A DNA stretch of 64,000 nt from Paenibacillus sp. FSL R10-2734. GTDB taxonomy: Bacteria > Bacillota > Bacilli > Paenibacillales > Paenibacillaceae. The stretch's first letter is position 1. Each line of letters starts with the position of its first letter. The DNA lies in contig NZ_CP150170.1 in assembly GCF_037963865.1 (NCBI RefSeq), positions 6,510,001 through 6,574,000 on the forward strand, written 5' to 3'. Shown piece by piece: positions 18,607-27,152 of this stretch. The position numbers and the translations under genes were made by a program. Below the pieces are notes generated by a model. That model searched no databases, was not told the origin of the DNA, and saw only the letters and a list, made by a program, of their open reading frames with translations.

Positions 18607-18889
18607 CACCCATTATTTAAATTTTTGGTTGTAAATTGCACACGCAACATATTCTCAGATACTTAGACATATTAAAGAATTTTAAGGGTGATGTCAACCA
18701 AAGACGGCTAACACGGAGGCTATTTATCACTCTTTTATGATCAACGTCTCTATTCAGCCATTATTTCCATTAAATATATACAGATACATTTAATCTATAA
18801 ACATTAATTGAACCTCAATTCTACTTTAAACAACTGGCGCAATTTGAAACGTAACGCATGGACGTTAATGATTCACAATACTTTCTTAT

Positions 18890-18918
18890 TTGGCTCCACG
18901 TCATAAATGGTGTACAAT
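18890..18918 (+). promoter_or_regulatory. Sigma-A promoter of the glutathione peroxidase gene
   Basis: TTGGCT, exactly 17 bases, TACAAT, 48 bases before the ATG at 18966. The rest of 18607-18889 is AT-rich and I see no gene in it. Confidence 0.6.
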
Positions 18919-18965
18919 TAAATTGCTACAAATTAAAGTTCGAAATTACAAAGGAGGTGGCATCC

Positions 18966-19445
18966 ATGGGTATTTATGATTTTGAAGTCAACACTCTTCG
19001 GGGTGCAGAGGAATCATTATCCAAGTACAAAGGCAAAGTGCTCCTTGTTGTGAATACAGCTAGCAAATGTGGATTTACTCCCCAGTATAAAGGGCTTCAG
19101 GAAGTATACGAGAAATTTAAAGATCGCGGATTCGAAGTGCTTGGCTTCCCAAGCAATCAGTTTGCAGGGCAAGAGCCTGGCAATAGTGATGAAATTTCAG
19201 AATACTGCGAGATTAATTATGGAGTAACATTCCCGATGTTCGAAAAGATTGATGTAAAAGGCGATGAAGCTCATCCACTATTCAAATATTTATCCAAGGA
19301 AGCACCGGGTGTCTTAGGCTCAAAAAGCGTAAAATGGAACTTCACCAAATTCCTGGTTGACCAAGAAGGACGTGTTCTTAAACGGTTCGCTCCTAAAACT
19401 ACTCCTCAGCAGATCGAATCCTATATCTCCAAGCTTTTGAAATAA
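18966..19445 (+). CDS. Glutathione peroxidase-family thiol peroxidase
   Basis: 159 residues. Catalytic tetrad regions are visible: NTASKCGFTPQY (peroxidatic Cys), FPSNQFAGQEPG (Gln) and VKWNFTKFLVD (Trp/Asn). Bacterial members use Cys and usually thioredoxin to reduce peroxides. The start is the ATG after a perfect AAGGAGGTGG; an upstream in-frame ATG at 18858 lies before the promoter and is rejected. Monocistronic, with its own promoter and terminator. Confidence 0.93.
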   Translation: MGIYDFEVNTLRGAEESLSKYKGKVLLVVNTASKCGFTPQYKGLQEVYEKFKDRGFEVLGFPSNQFAGQEPGNSDEISEYCEINYGVTFPMFEKIDVKGDEAHPLFKYLSKEAPGVLGSKSVKWNFTKFLVDQEGRVLKRFAPKTTPQQIESYISKLLK

Positions 19446-19455
19446 TCCATTTGTA

Positions 19456-19514
19456 AAAGGATACTCCCCACATCAATCAGCCCTTGCTGATATGCGGCTA
19501 AGTATCCTTTTTTT
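19456..19514. terminator. Bidirectional terminator between gpx and the ABC permease operon
   Basis: AAAGGATACT pairs with AGTATCCTTT across a 40-base loop that contains its own ATCAGC/GCTGAT stem, and a T-run follows on both strands. It ends both convergent transcripts. Confidence 0.75.
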
Positions 19515-19517
19515 GGT

Positions 19518-20330
19518 CTACCCCTTTATCCCTGTAAACGCGATGCCCTTCACAATCTTTTTCTGGAAAATCAAAAAGAATATAATCGCAGGAAGTGACG
19601 AGAGCAGACTGATCGCCATCGGAGTCACATAATCTACAGTGAAGGAGCTTAGTAGCGTTGGGATTCCGACCGGCAATGTAAATTTAGTCATATCCGTAAT
19701 GACTAGGAATGGCCACAGGAAGCTGTTCCATGACTGCAAAAAGGCTAGAATTCCTAATGCAAATAGTGAAGAAGAACCGATGGGTATAATCATACGCCAA
19801 AAAATCGTGAATTTACCCGCACCATCTATTTCTGCGCTTTCCATCAATTCCTTCGGAATCGCATCCATGAACACCTTTAATACGATAACAGTAAACGGGG
19901 CTGCTGCACCTGGAATAATGAGCACAGTCAACGTATTGAGCAAATGTAGATTTTTAGCCACCTGAAACTGAGCGATTGCGATGACCTCAACAGGAATCAT
20001 CATCCCCGCAATAATTAATAGATAGATCCATTTTCCTCCCGGTAAATTCAGCTTCGATAAAGCATAAGCAGTCAGGGAGCACAACACGATCACAAGAAGG
20101 CTATGCAGTACAGCAACAATTAAACTGTTACTTAACCATTGCAATAACATCGTGTCTCGTAAAATACGCACAAGATTATCGAAGGTGTAAGGTGGACTGA
20201 ACCAATCGACAAAAGAGTTAATCTTCTCTGCATTCTGCTTCAGAGCGATGACAGTCATCCAAAGAACGGGTAATAAGAACGTAAGCGTACATATAAAAGC
20301 AAACAGTATAGCACTTAAGCGCGGTTTCAT
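19518..20330 (-). CDS. Sugar ABC transporter permease, MalG/AraQ type
   Basis: 270 residues, about six transmembrane helices, with the EAA loop MESAEIDGAGKFTIFWRMIIP that docks the ATPase. Last gene of the arabinoside operon; its ATG directly abuts the TAA of the partner permease. No ATPase gene is present in the operon, so a shared MsmX-type ATPase encoded elsewhere is inferred. Confidence 0.9.
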   Translation of the reverse strand: MKPRLSAILFAFICTLTFLLPVLWMTVIALKQNAEKINSFVDWFSPPYTFDNLVRILRDTMLLQWLSNSLIVAVLHSLLVIVLCSLTAYALSKLNLPGGKWIYLLIIAGMMIPVEVIAIAQFQVAKNLHLLNTLTVLIIPGAAAPFTVIVLKVFMDAIPKELMESAEIDGAGKFTIFWRMIIPIGSSSLFALGILAFLQSWNSFLWPFLVITDMTKFTLPVGIPTLLSSFTVDYVTPMAISLLSSLPAIIFFLIFQKKIVKGIAFTGIKG

Positions 20331-21227
20331 TTACAACACATCCTCAGATATTTTTCGACGTAATCGTAGCTGAATCAGTGCAAGTATAAATAATATCAAA
20401 AACATCGGAATGGACATCGACACGGAATACCCAATGCGATCGTTCGTAAATCCTTGCTCATAAATGTATTGAATGATCGGCTTTGTCGTGTTGTTCGGTC
20501 CACCCTTTGTCATGTAATAGATCTGAGGGAACACTTTATAGGAAGCGATAATTTGTAACATCACAATCGTACTTGTAATTGGTAGCAGCTGAGGCACTGT
20601 AATAAAGCGAAATCGTTGCCAAGCTGTAGCTCCATCTAAGGATGCCGCTTCGTAATAACTGTCAGGTATATCCTGCAGCGCTGCGAGAAATAACAGCATA
20701 TTCGTACCTACCGTCCACCATAAAGTTACCGACAGAATACTAAACCATGCGGTACCTGTCTGACCCAACCACGAAATGCTAGCATCAGGAGGTAGGATAT
20801 GTACAAAGCGTAATAATGTGTTCATTAGTCCAATCGAAGGGTTATATATATAGATTCCCAAATAGGAAATAACAGTCACTGATAGCACCGAAGGAAGAAA
20901 AAAAACTGTCCGAAAAAAGCTTTTTAACGGTGTATTTAGATTACACATTAGGGCCGTTCCTAATGCTAATAGAATCATCAATGGCGTGGATAACAAAACA
21001 AAGAAACTAGAATGCCACAATGATGACCAGAACTGGCTATCCCGCCATAAGTATATATAATTATTTAAACCTGTATAGGATATGGGACCTGTAATTCCCC
21101 ATTTATAAACACTCATAAACAGACCATACATGATCGGCCAAATCGTAAAGACCAAATATATAATCATAAACGGAACAATGTACAACAGATATCGGTATCG
21201 GTTCTCCTTCTTCATCTTGTTCGACAT
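20331..21227 (-). CDS. Sugar ABC transporter permease, MalF/AraP type
   Basis: 298 residues, six transmembrane helices and the EAA loop YEAASLDGATAWQRFRFITVP. Partner of the MalG-type permease for import of oligosaccharides delivered by the lipoprotein encoded upstream. The ATG at 21227 has GGGAGAT 8 bases upstream; another ATG at 21233 is too close to that site. Confidence 0.9.
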   Translation of the reverse strand: MSNKMKKENRYRYLLYIVPFMIIYLVFTIWPIMYGLFMSVYKWGITGPISYTGLNNYIYLWRDSQFWSSLWHSSFFVLLSTPLMILLALGTALMCNLNTPLKSFFRTVFFLPSVLSVTVISYLGIYIYNPSIGLMNTLLRFVHILPPDASISWLGQTGTAWFSILSVTLWWTVGTNMLLFLAALQDIPDSYYEAASLDGATAWQRFRFITVPQLLPITSTIVMLQIIASYKVFPQIYYMTKGGPNNTTKPIIQYIYEQGFTNDRIGYSVSMSIPMFLILFILALIQLRLRRKISEDVL

Positions 21228-21242
21228 CCCCATATCTCCCTC

Positions 21243-22520
21243 TTAGTAATCTAAATAGAATTGAAGATCAGATGTTATTTTACGATAACCTTCCTCTGGT
21301 GTGAGTGTTCCCCGCCAGATCATCTCCAAGCCCGGAGAGAGCAGGTTCTCATAGAGACCGAATACATCCTTCTGAGGCTCAACATACTGAACTTTTTGCG
21401 CAATGTCGGTGTACAGACTTCGGAATGGCATGCTGAGATAATCCGTTTGTGTCCATACTTTCATATTAACAGGGACATGTCCCGCTTCAGCCCATTTCAA
21501 ATCATGCTCGTTAAAGTATTTCATAAATGTAGCTGCACCCTCTTGATGTTGCGGATCCTTCACACTGGAAGGAATCACAAGCACGTGGGTTCCTGCATAA
21601 TAGATCTGTTGATCATTCCATAAATTCGGGATTGCTACTGCACCCAGTGAAGGTAGCTGATTCATAAATTTCGATGTTGCCCAAACACCAGTAAAGCATA
21701 TAGCAGCCCTACCACTAATAAAGGTTTGGGTAAAGTCTGTATCATTAGGCTGAATGTAAGGCTTGGCATATAAACTTTGTTCAAAGCTCGCACTCTTCAA
21801 AAATGCTGCTTTATTAATACCCGGAGCTGACATATCCGAATTAAACAGTCCTTTTCCGCCATTCTGAGCATACCAGGTATACCATAGGTACCATTGCTCT
21901 GCACTTTTAGCATAGGTTGGCAAGGCAATCGGATATTGGCCAGCGGGCATTACTTTTGCAATCTTATCGAGAAAGGCCCGAAAGCCCTCCTCGGTAGATT
22001 CAAACTCGGGTTGCCCTTGTGCATCGAGAACCCCAGCTTTTGCAAGAATATCCTTGTTGTAGAACATGACGACTGGATGGGTATCCAACGGGCTGCCATA
22101 GTATTTATCCCCCTCTTTCACAACAGAGAGTGCTAATGGATTGTATTCATCCCATGGAATGCCTACTGAACGAGCCACATTAGACAGCTCCAGCGTCATA
22201 TCCTTTGTTCGCAAAAATTGATAGAAGGAGTTACGAGCTACCGCAAGATCAGGACCTGCATCTGCTGCGATACCATTTGCAAGCTTGGCATTGTAATCAT
22301 CCCATTTGAACACTGAGACCTTCACAACATATTTTTGATTGGATGCATTGAATTGCTTCACAATTTCATTAAAATAATCCCCATCGCCACCGGTTAACGG
22401 ATGCCACAGATGGATAACAGTTCTGTCCTTCACTGTGTCCGATGTGACTTTTCCCATGCAACCACTTAACAAGGAAATACACAGCAAGCTAGCTACAATA
22501 ACACAAAGTCCCCGTCTCAT
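21243..22520 (-). CDS. Sugar ABC transporter substrate-binding lipoprotein
   Basis: 425 residues. A lipoprotein signal peptide ends with LLSGC (lipid-modified Cys about residue 21), followed by the two-lobed family 1 solute-binding fold (VIHLWHPLTGGDGDYFNEIV, PDLAVARN, SGRAAICFTGVWA). Within this operon the ligand is probably an arabino-oligosaccharide (AraN-like role, inferred). RBS AGGAGGAGC before ATG 22520. Confidence 0.88.
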   Translation of the reverse strand: MRRGLCVIVASLLCISLLSGCMGKVTSDTVKDRTVIHLWHPLTGGDGDYFNEIVKQFNASNQKYVVKVSVFKWDDYNAKLANGIAADAGPDLAVARNSFYQFLRTKDMTLELSNVARSVGIPWDEYNPLALSVVKEGDKYYGSPLDTHPVVMFYNKDILAKAGVLDAQGQPEFESTEEGFRAFLDKIAKVMPAGQYPIALPTYAKSAEQWYLWYTWYAQNGGKGLFNSDMSAPGINKAAFLKSASFEQSLYAKPYIQPNDTDFTQTFISGRAAICFTGVWATSKFMNQLPSLGAVAIPNLWNDQQIYYAGTHVLVIPSSVKDPQHQEGAATFMKYFNEHDLKWAEAGHVPVNMKVWTQTDYLSMPFRSLYTDIAQKVQYVEPQKDVFGLYENLLSPGLEMIWRGTLTPEEGYRKITSDLQFYLDY

Positions 22521-22541
22521 TTCGCTCCTCCTTCTAAGAAG

Positions 22542-24056
22542 TTAGTTAATGCTAAATCGAAGCATATTCCAAGATAGCGATGATAGAACAATCTCAGTAC
22601 AATCCTTCGATACTTCCTTTTGTACCGGCAGTACAGCATTTGGTGAGGCAAGTGTATTCAATGCATAAACATCGTTATTCTCCAGTGCGACATGCTCAAT
22701 CATTCTCAAATCACCAAATGAACGGAAATCACACTGTACTGTAAGGTTATCTTGCATCGATTTATTAATAGCAAAAACAACTAATTCACGTTCATCTTCG
22801 CTAAGCACCGCCACAGCGTCGAGCATCGGTACATCCGTGAAATCACGGCTATCATATTTCGGTGATTCAATGATGCCTTGAATTGCCGTACCACGGCCGT
22901 ATTTAGATGTGTAATAGATAGGATAGAAAATCGTATTCTTCCACAGCTTACCATTCTCTTCAGTCATGATAGGAGCAAGCACATTCACGAGCTGTGCATA
23001 AGCTGCGATTTTGACACGATCACTATTGCGAAGTAGCGCAATCAACATCGCTCCCGCCACGAGTGCATCTTCAAAGTTATAAGGCTCCTCAAGCAAGTGT
23101 GGTGCAATCGGCCACTCCTCCCCGCGGTCACGAATTGTCGCCATATCATCACGGCGGGTATGATACCATACATTCCACTCATCCAAGGAGATATGAATGT
23201 CTTTGTTCGACTTGTTCTTCACCTTCATGTAATCTATTAAACTACCAATAGATTTGATATAATCATCAAAGGCAAGAGTTTTTGCAAGGAAATTTGCAGT
23301 ATCCTTCTCTACATTGAGATAATACTGATGAAGCGATAGATAGTCGATAAATGGATGTGCTTCTTGGATCAAGGTTTGCTCCCACTCGCCAAAAGTTGGA
23401 TATTCCTGACCTGCACTTCCTGCTACTACGACTTCGATACGGCCGTCCTGCCGTTTCATCGCTTTCGCTGTTTCTCTTGCAATGCGTGCATGCTCAAACG
23501 GTGTTTTCTGCCCTACTTGCCATACCCCATCTAACTCATTACCTATTGCCCAGGTTTTGATGTTGTGGGGTTGTTTGTATCCATGGGAAACACGTAAATC
23601 ACTGTAATACGTTCCTTTTTCACGATTACAATAATCGAGTAGATTTAACGCATCTAGAATCCCTCTTGTTCCTACATTTACAGTCATCATCGCTTCTGCA
23701 CCGATGCGGTTAACCCAATCCATATATTCATTTGTTCCTATTTGATTCGTCTCAATACATTTCCATGCTAAATCCGGTTTACGGGGACGTTGATCACGTG
23801 GTCCAACACCATCTTCCCACATATATGTAGCAACAAAGTTACCACCTGGCAAACGAACCATTGGGACATTAAGCTCTTTCACAACATCAATTACATCCTG
23901 CCGGAATCCATCTTTGTCAGCAGTCGGATCCGTAGGATCATAAATCCCTCCATAAATACAACGACCGAGATTTTCAATAAAAGAACCATAAATACGATTA
24001 TCAATCTTAGAAATGACATAATCCTTATCTAGAATAAATTTAGCCTTCGTCGACAT
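22542..24056 (-). CDS. abfA: GH51 alpha-L-arabinofuranosidase
   Basis: 504 residues, intracellular (no signal peptide). Retaining GH51 glycosidase that releases arabinofuranose from imported arabino-oligosaccharides. Visible motifs: acid/base Glu in AIGNELDG, nucleophile Glu in ISLDEWNVWY, and RLPGGNFVATYMWEDG near the N-terminus. Full family length, including the C-terminal beta-sandwich. The ATG shares one base with the TAA of the preceding MFS gene (TAATG), a sign of translational coupling. Confidence 0.93.
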   Translation of the reverse strand: MSTKAKFILDKDYVISKIDNRIYGSFIENLGRCIYGGIYDPTDPTADKDGFRQDVIDVVKELNVPMVRLPGGNFVATYMWEDGVGPRDQRPRKPDLAWKCIETNQIGTNEYMDWVNRIGAEAMMTVNVGTRGILDALNLLDYCNREKGTYYSDLRVSHGYKQPHNIKTWAIGNELDGVWQVGQKTPFEHARIARETAKAMKRQDGRIEVVVAGSAGQEYPTFGEWEQTLIQEAHPFIDYLSLHQYYLNVEKDTANFLAKTLAFDDYIKSIGSLIDYMKVKNKSNKDIHISLDEWNVWYHTRRDDMATIRDRGEEWPIAPHLLEEPYNFEDALVAGAMLIALLRNSDRVKIAAYAQLVNVLAPIMTEENGKLWKNTIFYPIYYTSKYGRGTAIQGIIESPKYDSRDFTDVPMLDAVAVLSEDERELVVFAINKSMQDNLTVQCDFRSFGDLRMIEHVALENNDVYALNTLASPNAVLPVQKEVSKDCTEIVLSSLSWNMLRFSIN

Positions 24057-25387
24057 TACTTACTCACTCCTTCGTTTTTCATGCGATCTTTATTTTTCTG
24101 CTGAATTTCTAGCTGTGCCGCCTTTAGTTTCGGATTACGAAGCGTAGCAAGGAGAATACCCGCTAGCAACTGTACACCGACAATAAAGAACAATCCGACC
24201 TTCGTACTGCCTGTAGAGTCAATCAGATATCCGAATAGATAAGGACCTACGAATCCACCCAAATTCCCGATTCCGTTAATCAACCCTGTTGCAGCACCAA
24301 TTGCTGCCGAACTAATGATAATCGATGGGATTGACCAGAATACCGCACTGAAGCCCCCCCAAATCCCTTGTGCTAGTAGAATAAATGCAACCGATATGAA
24401 CGGAGAAGCGCCCGTCAAAGCAGATACGAGCAGTGCTAGTCCACTTGCCAAAAGTATGGACGCAGCATGCCATTTACGCTCACCTGTTTTATCCGAATGG
24501 TTCGAAACGATGAACATAACGAGCAATGCAATCAATGGTGCTAAAGTGGATAACATCCCTACAATCGTATAACTAGAACCCGTAAATGATTTTGCGATTG
24601 TTGGCCACCAAATACTGAGACCGTAGTTGAACATGTTATTAAGTAAGAATACAAGCGTCAAAATCCAAACGAATTTATCCTTCAACGCCAACTTCCAGTT
24701 GTCCTGACCACTGCCCTGTTGGGCTAATGCGTCCTTAGCGAACTCCTCTTCCAAGTATTTCTTCTCTGCATCACTTAGAAATTTCGCTTCTGAAGGTTTC
24801 TCAGCCACGAGCCAGATCCAGAAGAATACCCCAATTAGAACTGGAATCCCTTGAATCACAAACATCATTTTCCATGAGAACATATCAACCAAGAACCCCG
24901 ATAGCGGCCCTACGATAAAACTAGACGCTGTCGCTCCAATTGACCAATATCCAATTGCTCTAGCACGCTCGCTCTGCGGGAACCATTTCCCGATCAGGAT
25001 GAGTGCCGTTGGATATAACATACTTTGACTGACCCCAAGCAAGAATCTCATAATCAGTAACTGATTCCCGCTTTGAATTAAGCCCATCGAGATACTCACA
25101 AGCCCCCATGCAATCATACAAATCGTAATGATTTTCTTCGCGCTTACCTTTTGCGCAAAGTGACCACCTGGAATTTGTAAGAGAAGATAACCAATAAAAA
25201 ATATCCCCCCTACAAGCCCGGTAATCGTAGCACTCAAATTAAACGATTCATTCATACCCCCAAAAGCGTAGCCGATGTTATTCCGACAGATCAATGCAAG
25301 CAGGTACATCACTGCAAGCATCGGAATAATTCTCGTAAATCGCTTTCGGTCTGACCAACTTTGTTTGCCCGAACTAGGATTTGCCAT
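24056..25387 (-). CDS. MFS transporter, anion:cation symporter type
   Basis: About 443 residues, twelve transmembrane helices. Features of the ACS family (hexuronate/galactonate-type carriers): NNIGYAFGGMNESFNLSATITGLVGGIFFIGY, RFLLGVSQSMLYPTALILIGKWFPQSERARAIG. Substrate not determinable from sequence; a sugar acid or glycoside released from pectin or arabinan fits the operon. First gene after the promoter. I favour the ATG at 25387 (AGAGGA upstream); an ATG at 25408 lacks a site. Confidence 0.82.
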   Translation of the reverse strand: MANPSSGKQSWSDRKRFTRIIPMLAVMYLLALICRNNIGYAFGGMNESFNLSATITGLVGGIFFIGYLLLQIPGGHFAQKVSAKKIITICMIAWGLVSISMGLIQSGNQLLIMRFLLGVSQSMLYPTALILIGKWFPQSERARAIGYWSIGATASSFIVGPLSGFLVDMFSWKMMFVIQGIPVLIGVFFWIWLVAEKPSEAKFLSDAEKKYLEEEFAKDALAQQGSGQDNWKLALKDKFVWILTLVFLLNNMFNYGLSIWWPTIAKSFTGSSYTIVGMLSTLAPLIALLVMFIVSNHSDKTGERKWHAASILLASGLALLVSALTGASPFISVAFILLAQGIWGGFSAVFWSIPSIIISSAAIGAATGLINGIGNLGGFVGPYLFGYLIDSTGSTKVGLFFIVGVQLLAGILLATLRNPKLKAAQLEIQQKNKDRMKNEGVSK

Positions 25388-25417
25388 GTATGATCCCAAT
25401 CCTCTCATTATTATTGT

Positions 25418-25457
25418 AGTTTAGGTCGATTTAAAATAGTTTAAATATACCTAAACT
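25418..25457. promoter_or_regulatory. 40-bp palindromic operator of the arabinoside operon
   Basis: AGTTTAGGT at 25418-25426 is the exact complement of ACCTAAACT at 25449-25457. Inside are ATTTAAA (25429-25435) and TTTAAAT (25440-25446) around a 4-base centre, so both half-sites are nested and symmetric. It starts about 10 bases downstream of the -10 box, where a bound repressor would block transcription. The ArsR-like regulator encoded next door is the likely ligand (inferred). Confidence 0.75.
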
Positions 25458-25466
25458 TCAATCTGG

Positions 25467-25495
25467 ATTATACGCTCGAGTGAAAGCGATGTCAA
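25467..25495 (-). promoter_or_regulatory. Consensus sigma-A promoter of the arabinoside operon
   Basis: On the minus strand TTGACA (25490-25495), exactly 17 bases, TATAAT (25467-25472): a full-consensus promoter. Such strength with an overlapping downstream operator implies tight repression. Confidence 0.9.
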
Positions 25496-25542
25496 TCATG
25501 ATGCACTCAAAATATTTGGACATTTTTAGAACAAAACGAACA

Positions 25543-25592
25543 AAAGACGCCATCCATTCCACATACACCGTGGTTTGAATGACGTCTTTTTA
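25543..25592. terminator. Terminator of the regulator gene
   Basis: AAAAGACG and GACGTCTTTT-type arms with inner ATTC/GAAT pairing surround a loop of about 20 bases. T-runs at both ends suggest function on the minus strand after the regulator and possibly bidirectionally. Confidence 0.65.
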
Positions 25593-25617
25593 GTAGATCA
25601 TCATATCTCGTTTACTG

Positions 25618-26532
25618 TTATTCCTCTGTTATAACTCTTACAAGAATACCTTGTTCATATCGACCGAAATGTTGTCCAAAAATGGTTAATCCCCGTGGAT
25701 TCTCGCCATTCGGATCCACAGCAAGACGCAGCAGCAACGGTTCTTCTGCTCGCCCCTCCTGAAGCTGATCAATCGTCACATCCGAGATTTTTCGTCCATC
25801 TATAAAAGATCCTTGTCTATTTATTCGCAGCAATTTTAAGAAGCCATACTGATTCAAATGTGGTGGCCACCAGATCGGGTTCCCACTAAATTTGACGCCT
25901 CCAATATCTCCAGGGCTTTGCCAGTATCCTACATACATTTCATTCACATAAAATTCAATATCAGAAACCCAATCTTCCTTATGATATGGTGCTTCCGACC
26001 CGATTTCAAAAGAAATTTGCAGCTCACTCATTTTACGTCCTACCGTGTAATTCGGAATGCGATACTCCAAGAAACCCGTCGTAAGCCAAATGATACCCGC
26101 ATCAATATGGTTGGGGTCCGCGAACACCTGTGGATTATCAAATTCACCTACAATCATTTCTTTGGTTGCCATACCACATGTCGGCGTTGCTTTGTAATTG
26201 CTATATTGTCCTACGCGTAGCTCTGTCTCGTAGATGTTATTTTCCTTTTTAGTGCCGAACTCGATTAATACTTTATCCTCAACCAAAAAGCAATTTTTCT
26301 GGATGCCATTCTTCGCATAATTGGAAAATGTCTGGATAATGCCTGCTTCCTCGAGCTTTTTAATATGCATCGTAACCGCACCGTTTGTTAAATTAAGATG
26401 CTTCGCTAGTTCGTTCATATTCATCCCATTATGCTCAGAAAGTGTCTCAATAATATTTATCCTCACTGGAGAATCTAGCGCCTTAAAGATCGATTCACCT
26501 GATGATAGCTTGTTGATGTAAACCACTTGCAT
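25618..26532 (-). CDS. ArsR-like winged-helix regulator with large C-terminal domain
   Basis: 304 residues. Residues about 10-75 form an ArsR-type winged helix (IFKALDSPVRINIIETLSEH, MNELAKHLNLTNGAVTMHIKKLEEAGII). The remaining 220 residues are beta-rich (ISFEIGSEAPYHKEDWVSDIEFYVN, IWWPPHLNQYGFL) and do not resemble a metal sensor; a sugar-binding role is inferred from the neighbouring arabinoside operon. ATG at 26532 after GAGGAAGG. It lies upstream of, and on the same strand as, the operon it probably controls, with its own palindromic site at 26574-26595. Confidence 0.75.
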   Translation of the reverse strand: MQVVYINKLSSGESIFKALDSPVRINIIETLSEHNGMNMNELAKHLNLTNGAVTMHIKKLEEAGIIQTFSNYAKNGIQKNCFLVEDKVLIEFGTKKENNIYETELRVGQYSNYKATPTCGMATKEMIVGEFDNPQVFADPNHIDAGIIWLTTGFLEYRIPNYTVGRKMSELQISFEIGSEAPYHKEDWVSDIEFYVNEMYVGYWQSPGDIGGVKFSGNPIWWPPHLNQYGFLKLLRINRQGSFIDGRKISDVTIDQLQEGRAEEPLLLRLAVDPNGENPRGLTIFGQHFGRYEQGILVRVITEE

Positions 26533-26573
26533 ACACCTTCCTCGTATAATTCACTTATCATCACATCATACAT

Positions 26574-26595
26574 TATTTTAGATTGAATTAAAATA
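26574..26595. promoter_or_regulatory. Inverted repeat upstream of the regulator gene
   Basis: TATTTTA, 8 bases, TAAAATA, 41 bases upstream of the regulator ATG. It shares the TTAAAATAG core with the centre of the 40-bp operator, so autoregulation is plausible. Confidence 0.5.
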
Positions 26596-26922
26596 GGACC
26601 CATATTCAAACCAGTGCTTGTGGTTTTTGCACGGATGTAATTAGGATTGCATTTGAAAATATGTTTACTAATCTATAATAGGTCATGCGCACAAAATCTG
26701 TTGGAACATTTTATAATATTAACGAAAAATTATACTGGAAGGGTCAAGTAATGGTTGAACTGCGAGATTTTCCAGATCTCGGTATATTTCGAATCGTACA
26801 TCCGTACCACGATTGTGGGAACAGGCTGTTTAGGATCATGAGTTCCTAGGGCTGTCCCAAAAGCCATGCAAACGGCTCCTGGAATCAACCCTTTTTTAAG
26901 TAGGATCAACGTTAATCTTGGT

Positions 26923-27056
26923 GAGGACGCTCCGCGGACGGACCGTTGTTACAATCGCTGTGGTCTCCAGATTTCATTTATTTTCCTTAGCGGTAAAAAT
27001 CCGGAGACCAAGGCGAACGCTGCCGCTTTTCCACAATCAGTCCGTCCTCTCCGCTG
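26923..27056. repeat. Long interrupted palindrome of about 130 bases in the IS 5' region
   Basis: Matched arms are GGACGGAC (26936-26943) with GTCCGTCC (27040-27047), TTG with CAA next to them, and GGTCTCC (26962-26968) with GGAGACC (27003-27009). They can fold into one long imperfect hairpin. It sits between the IS left end and the transposase start. Confidence 0.6.
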
Positions 27057-27152
27057 TTTAAGTGGGAAAAGTTTCTAGAAGTCTTTCTAAAATTGACAAA
27101 AAGAAACCGCCCTTTGGTAAACCACACAACCATTTTAAAGGAGAGGTTTCTT

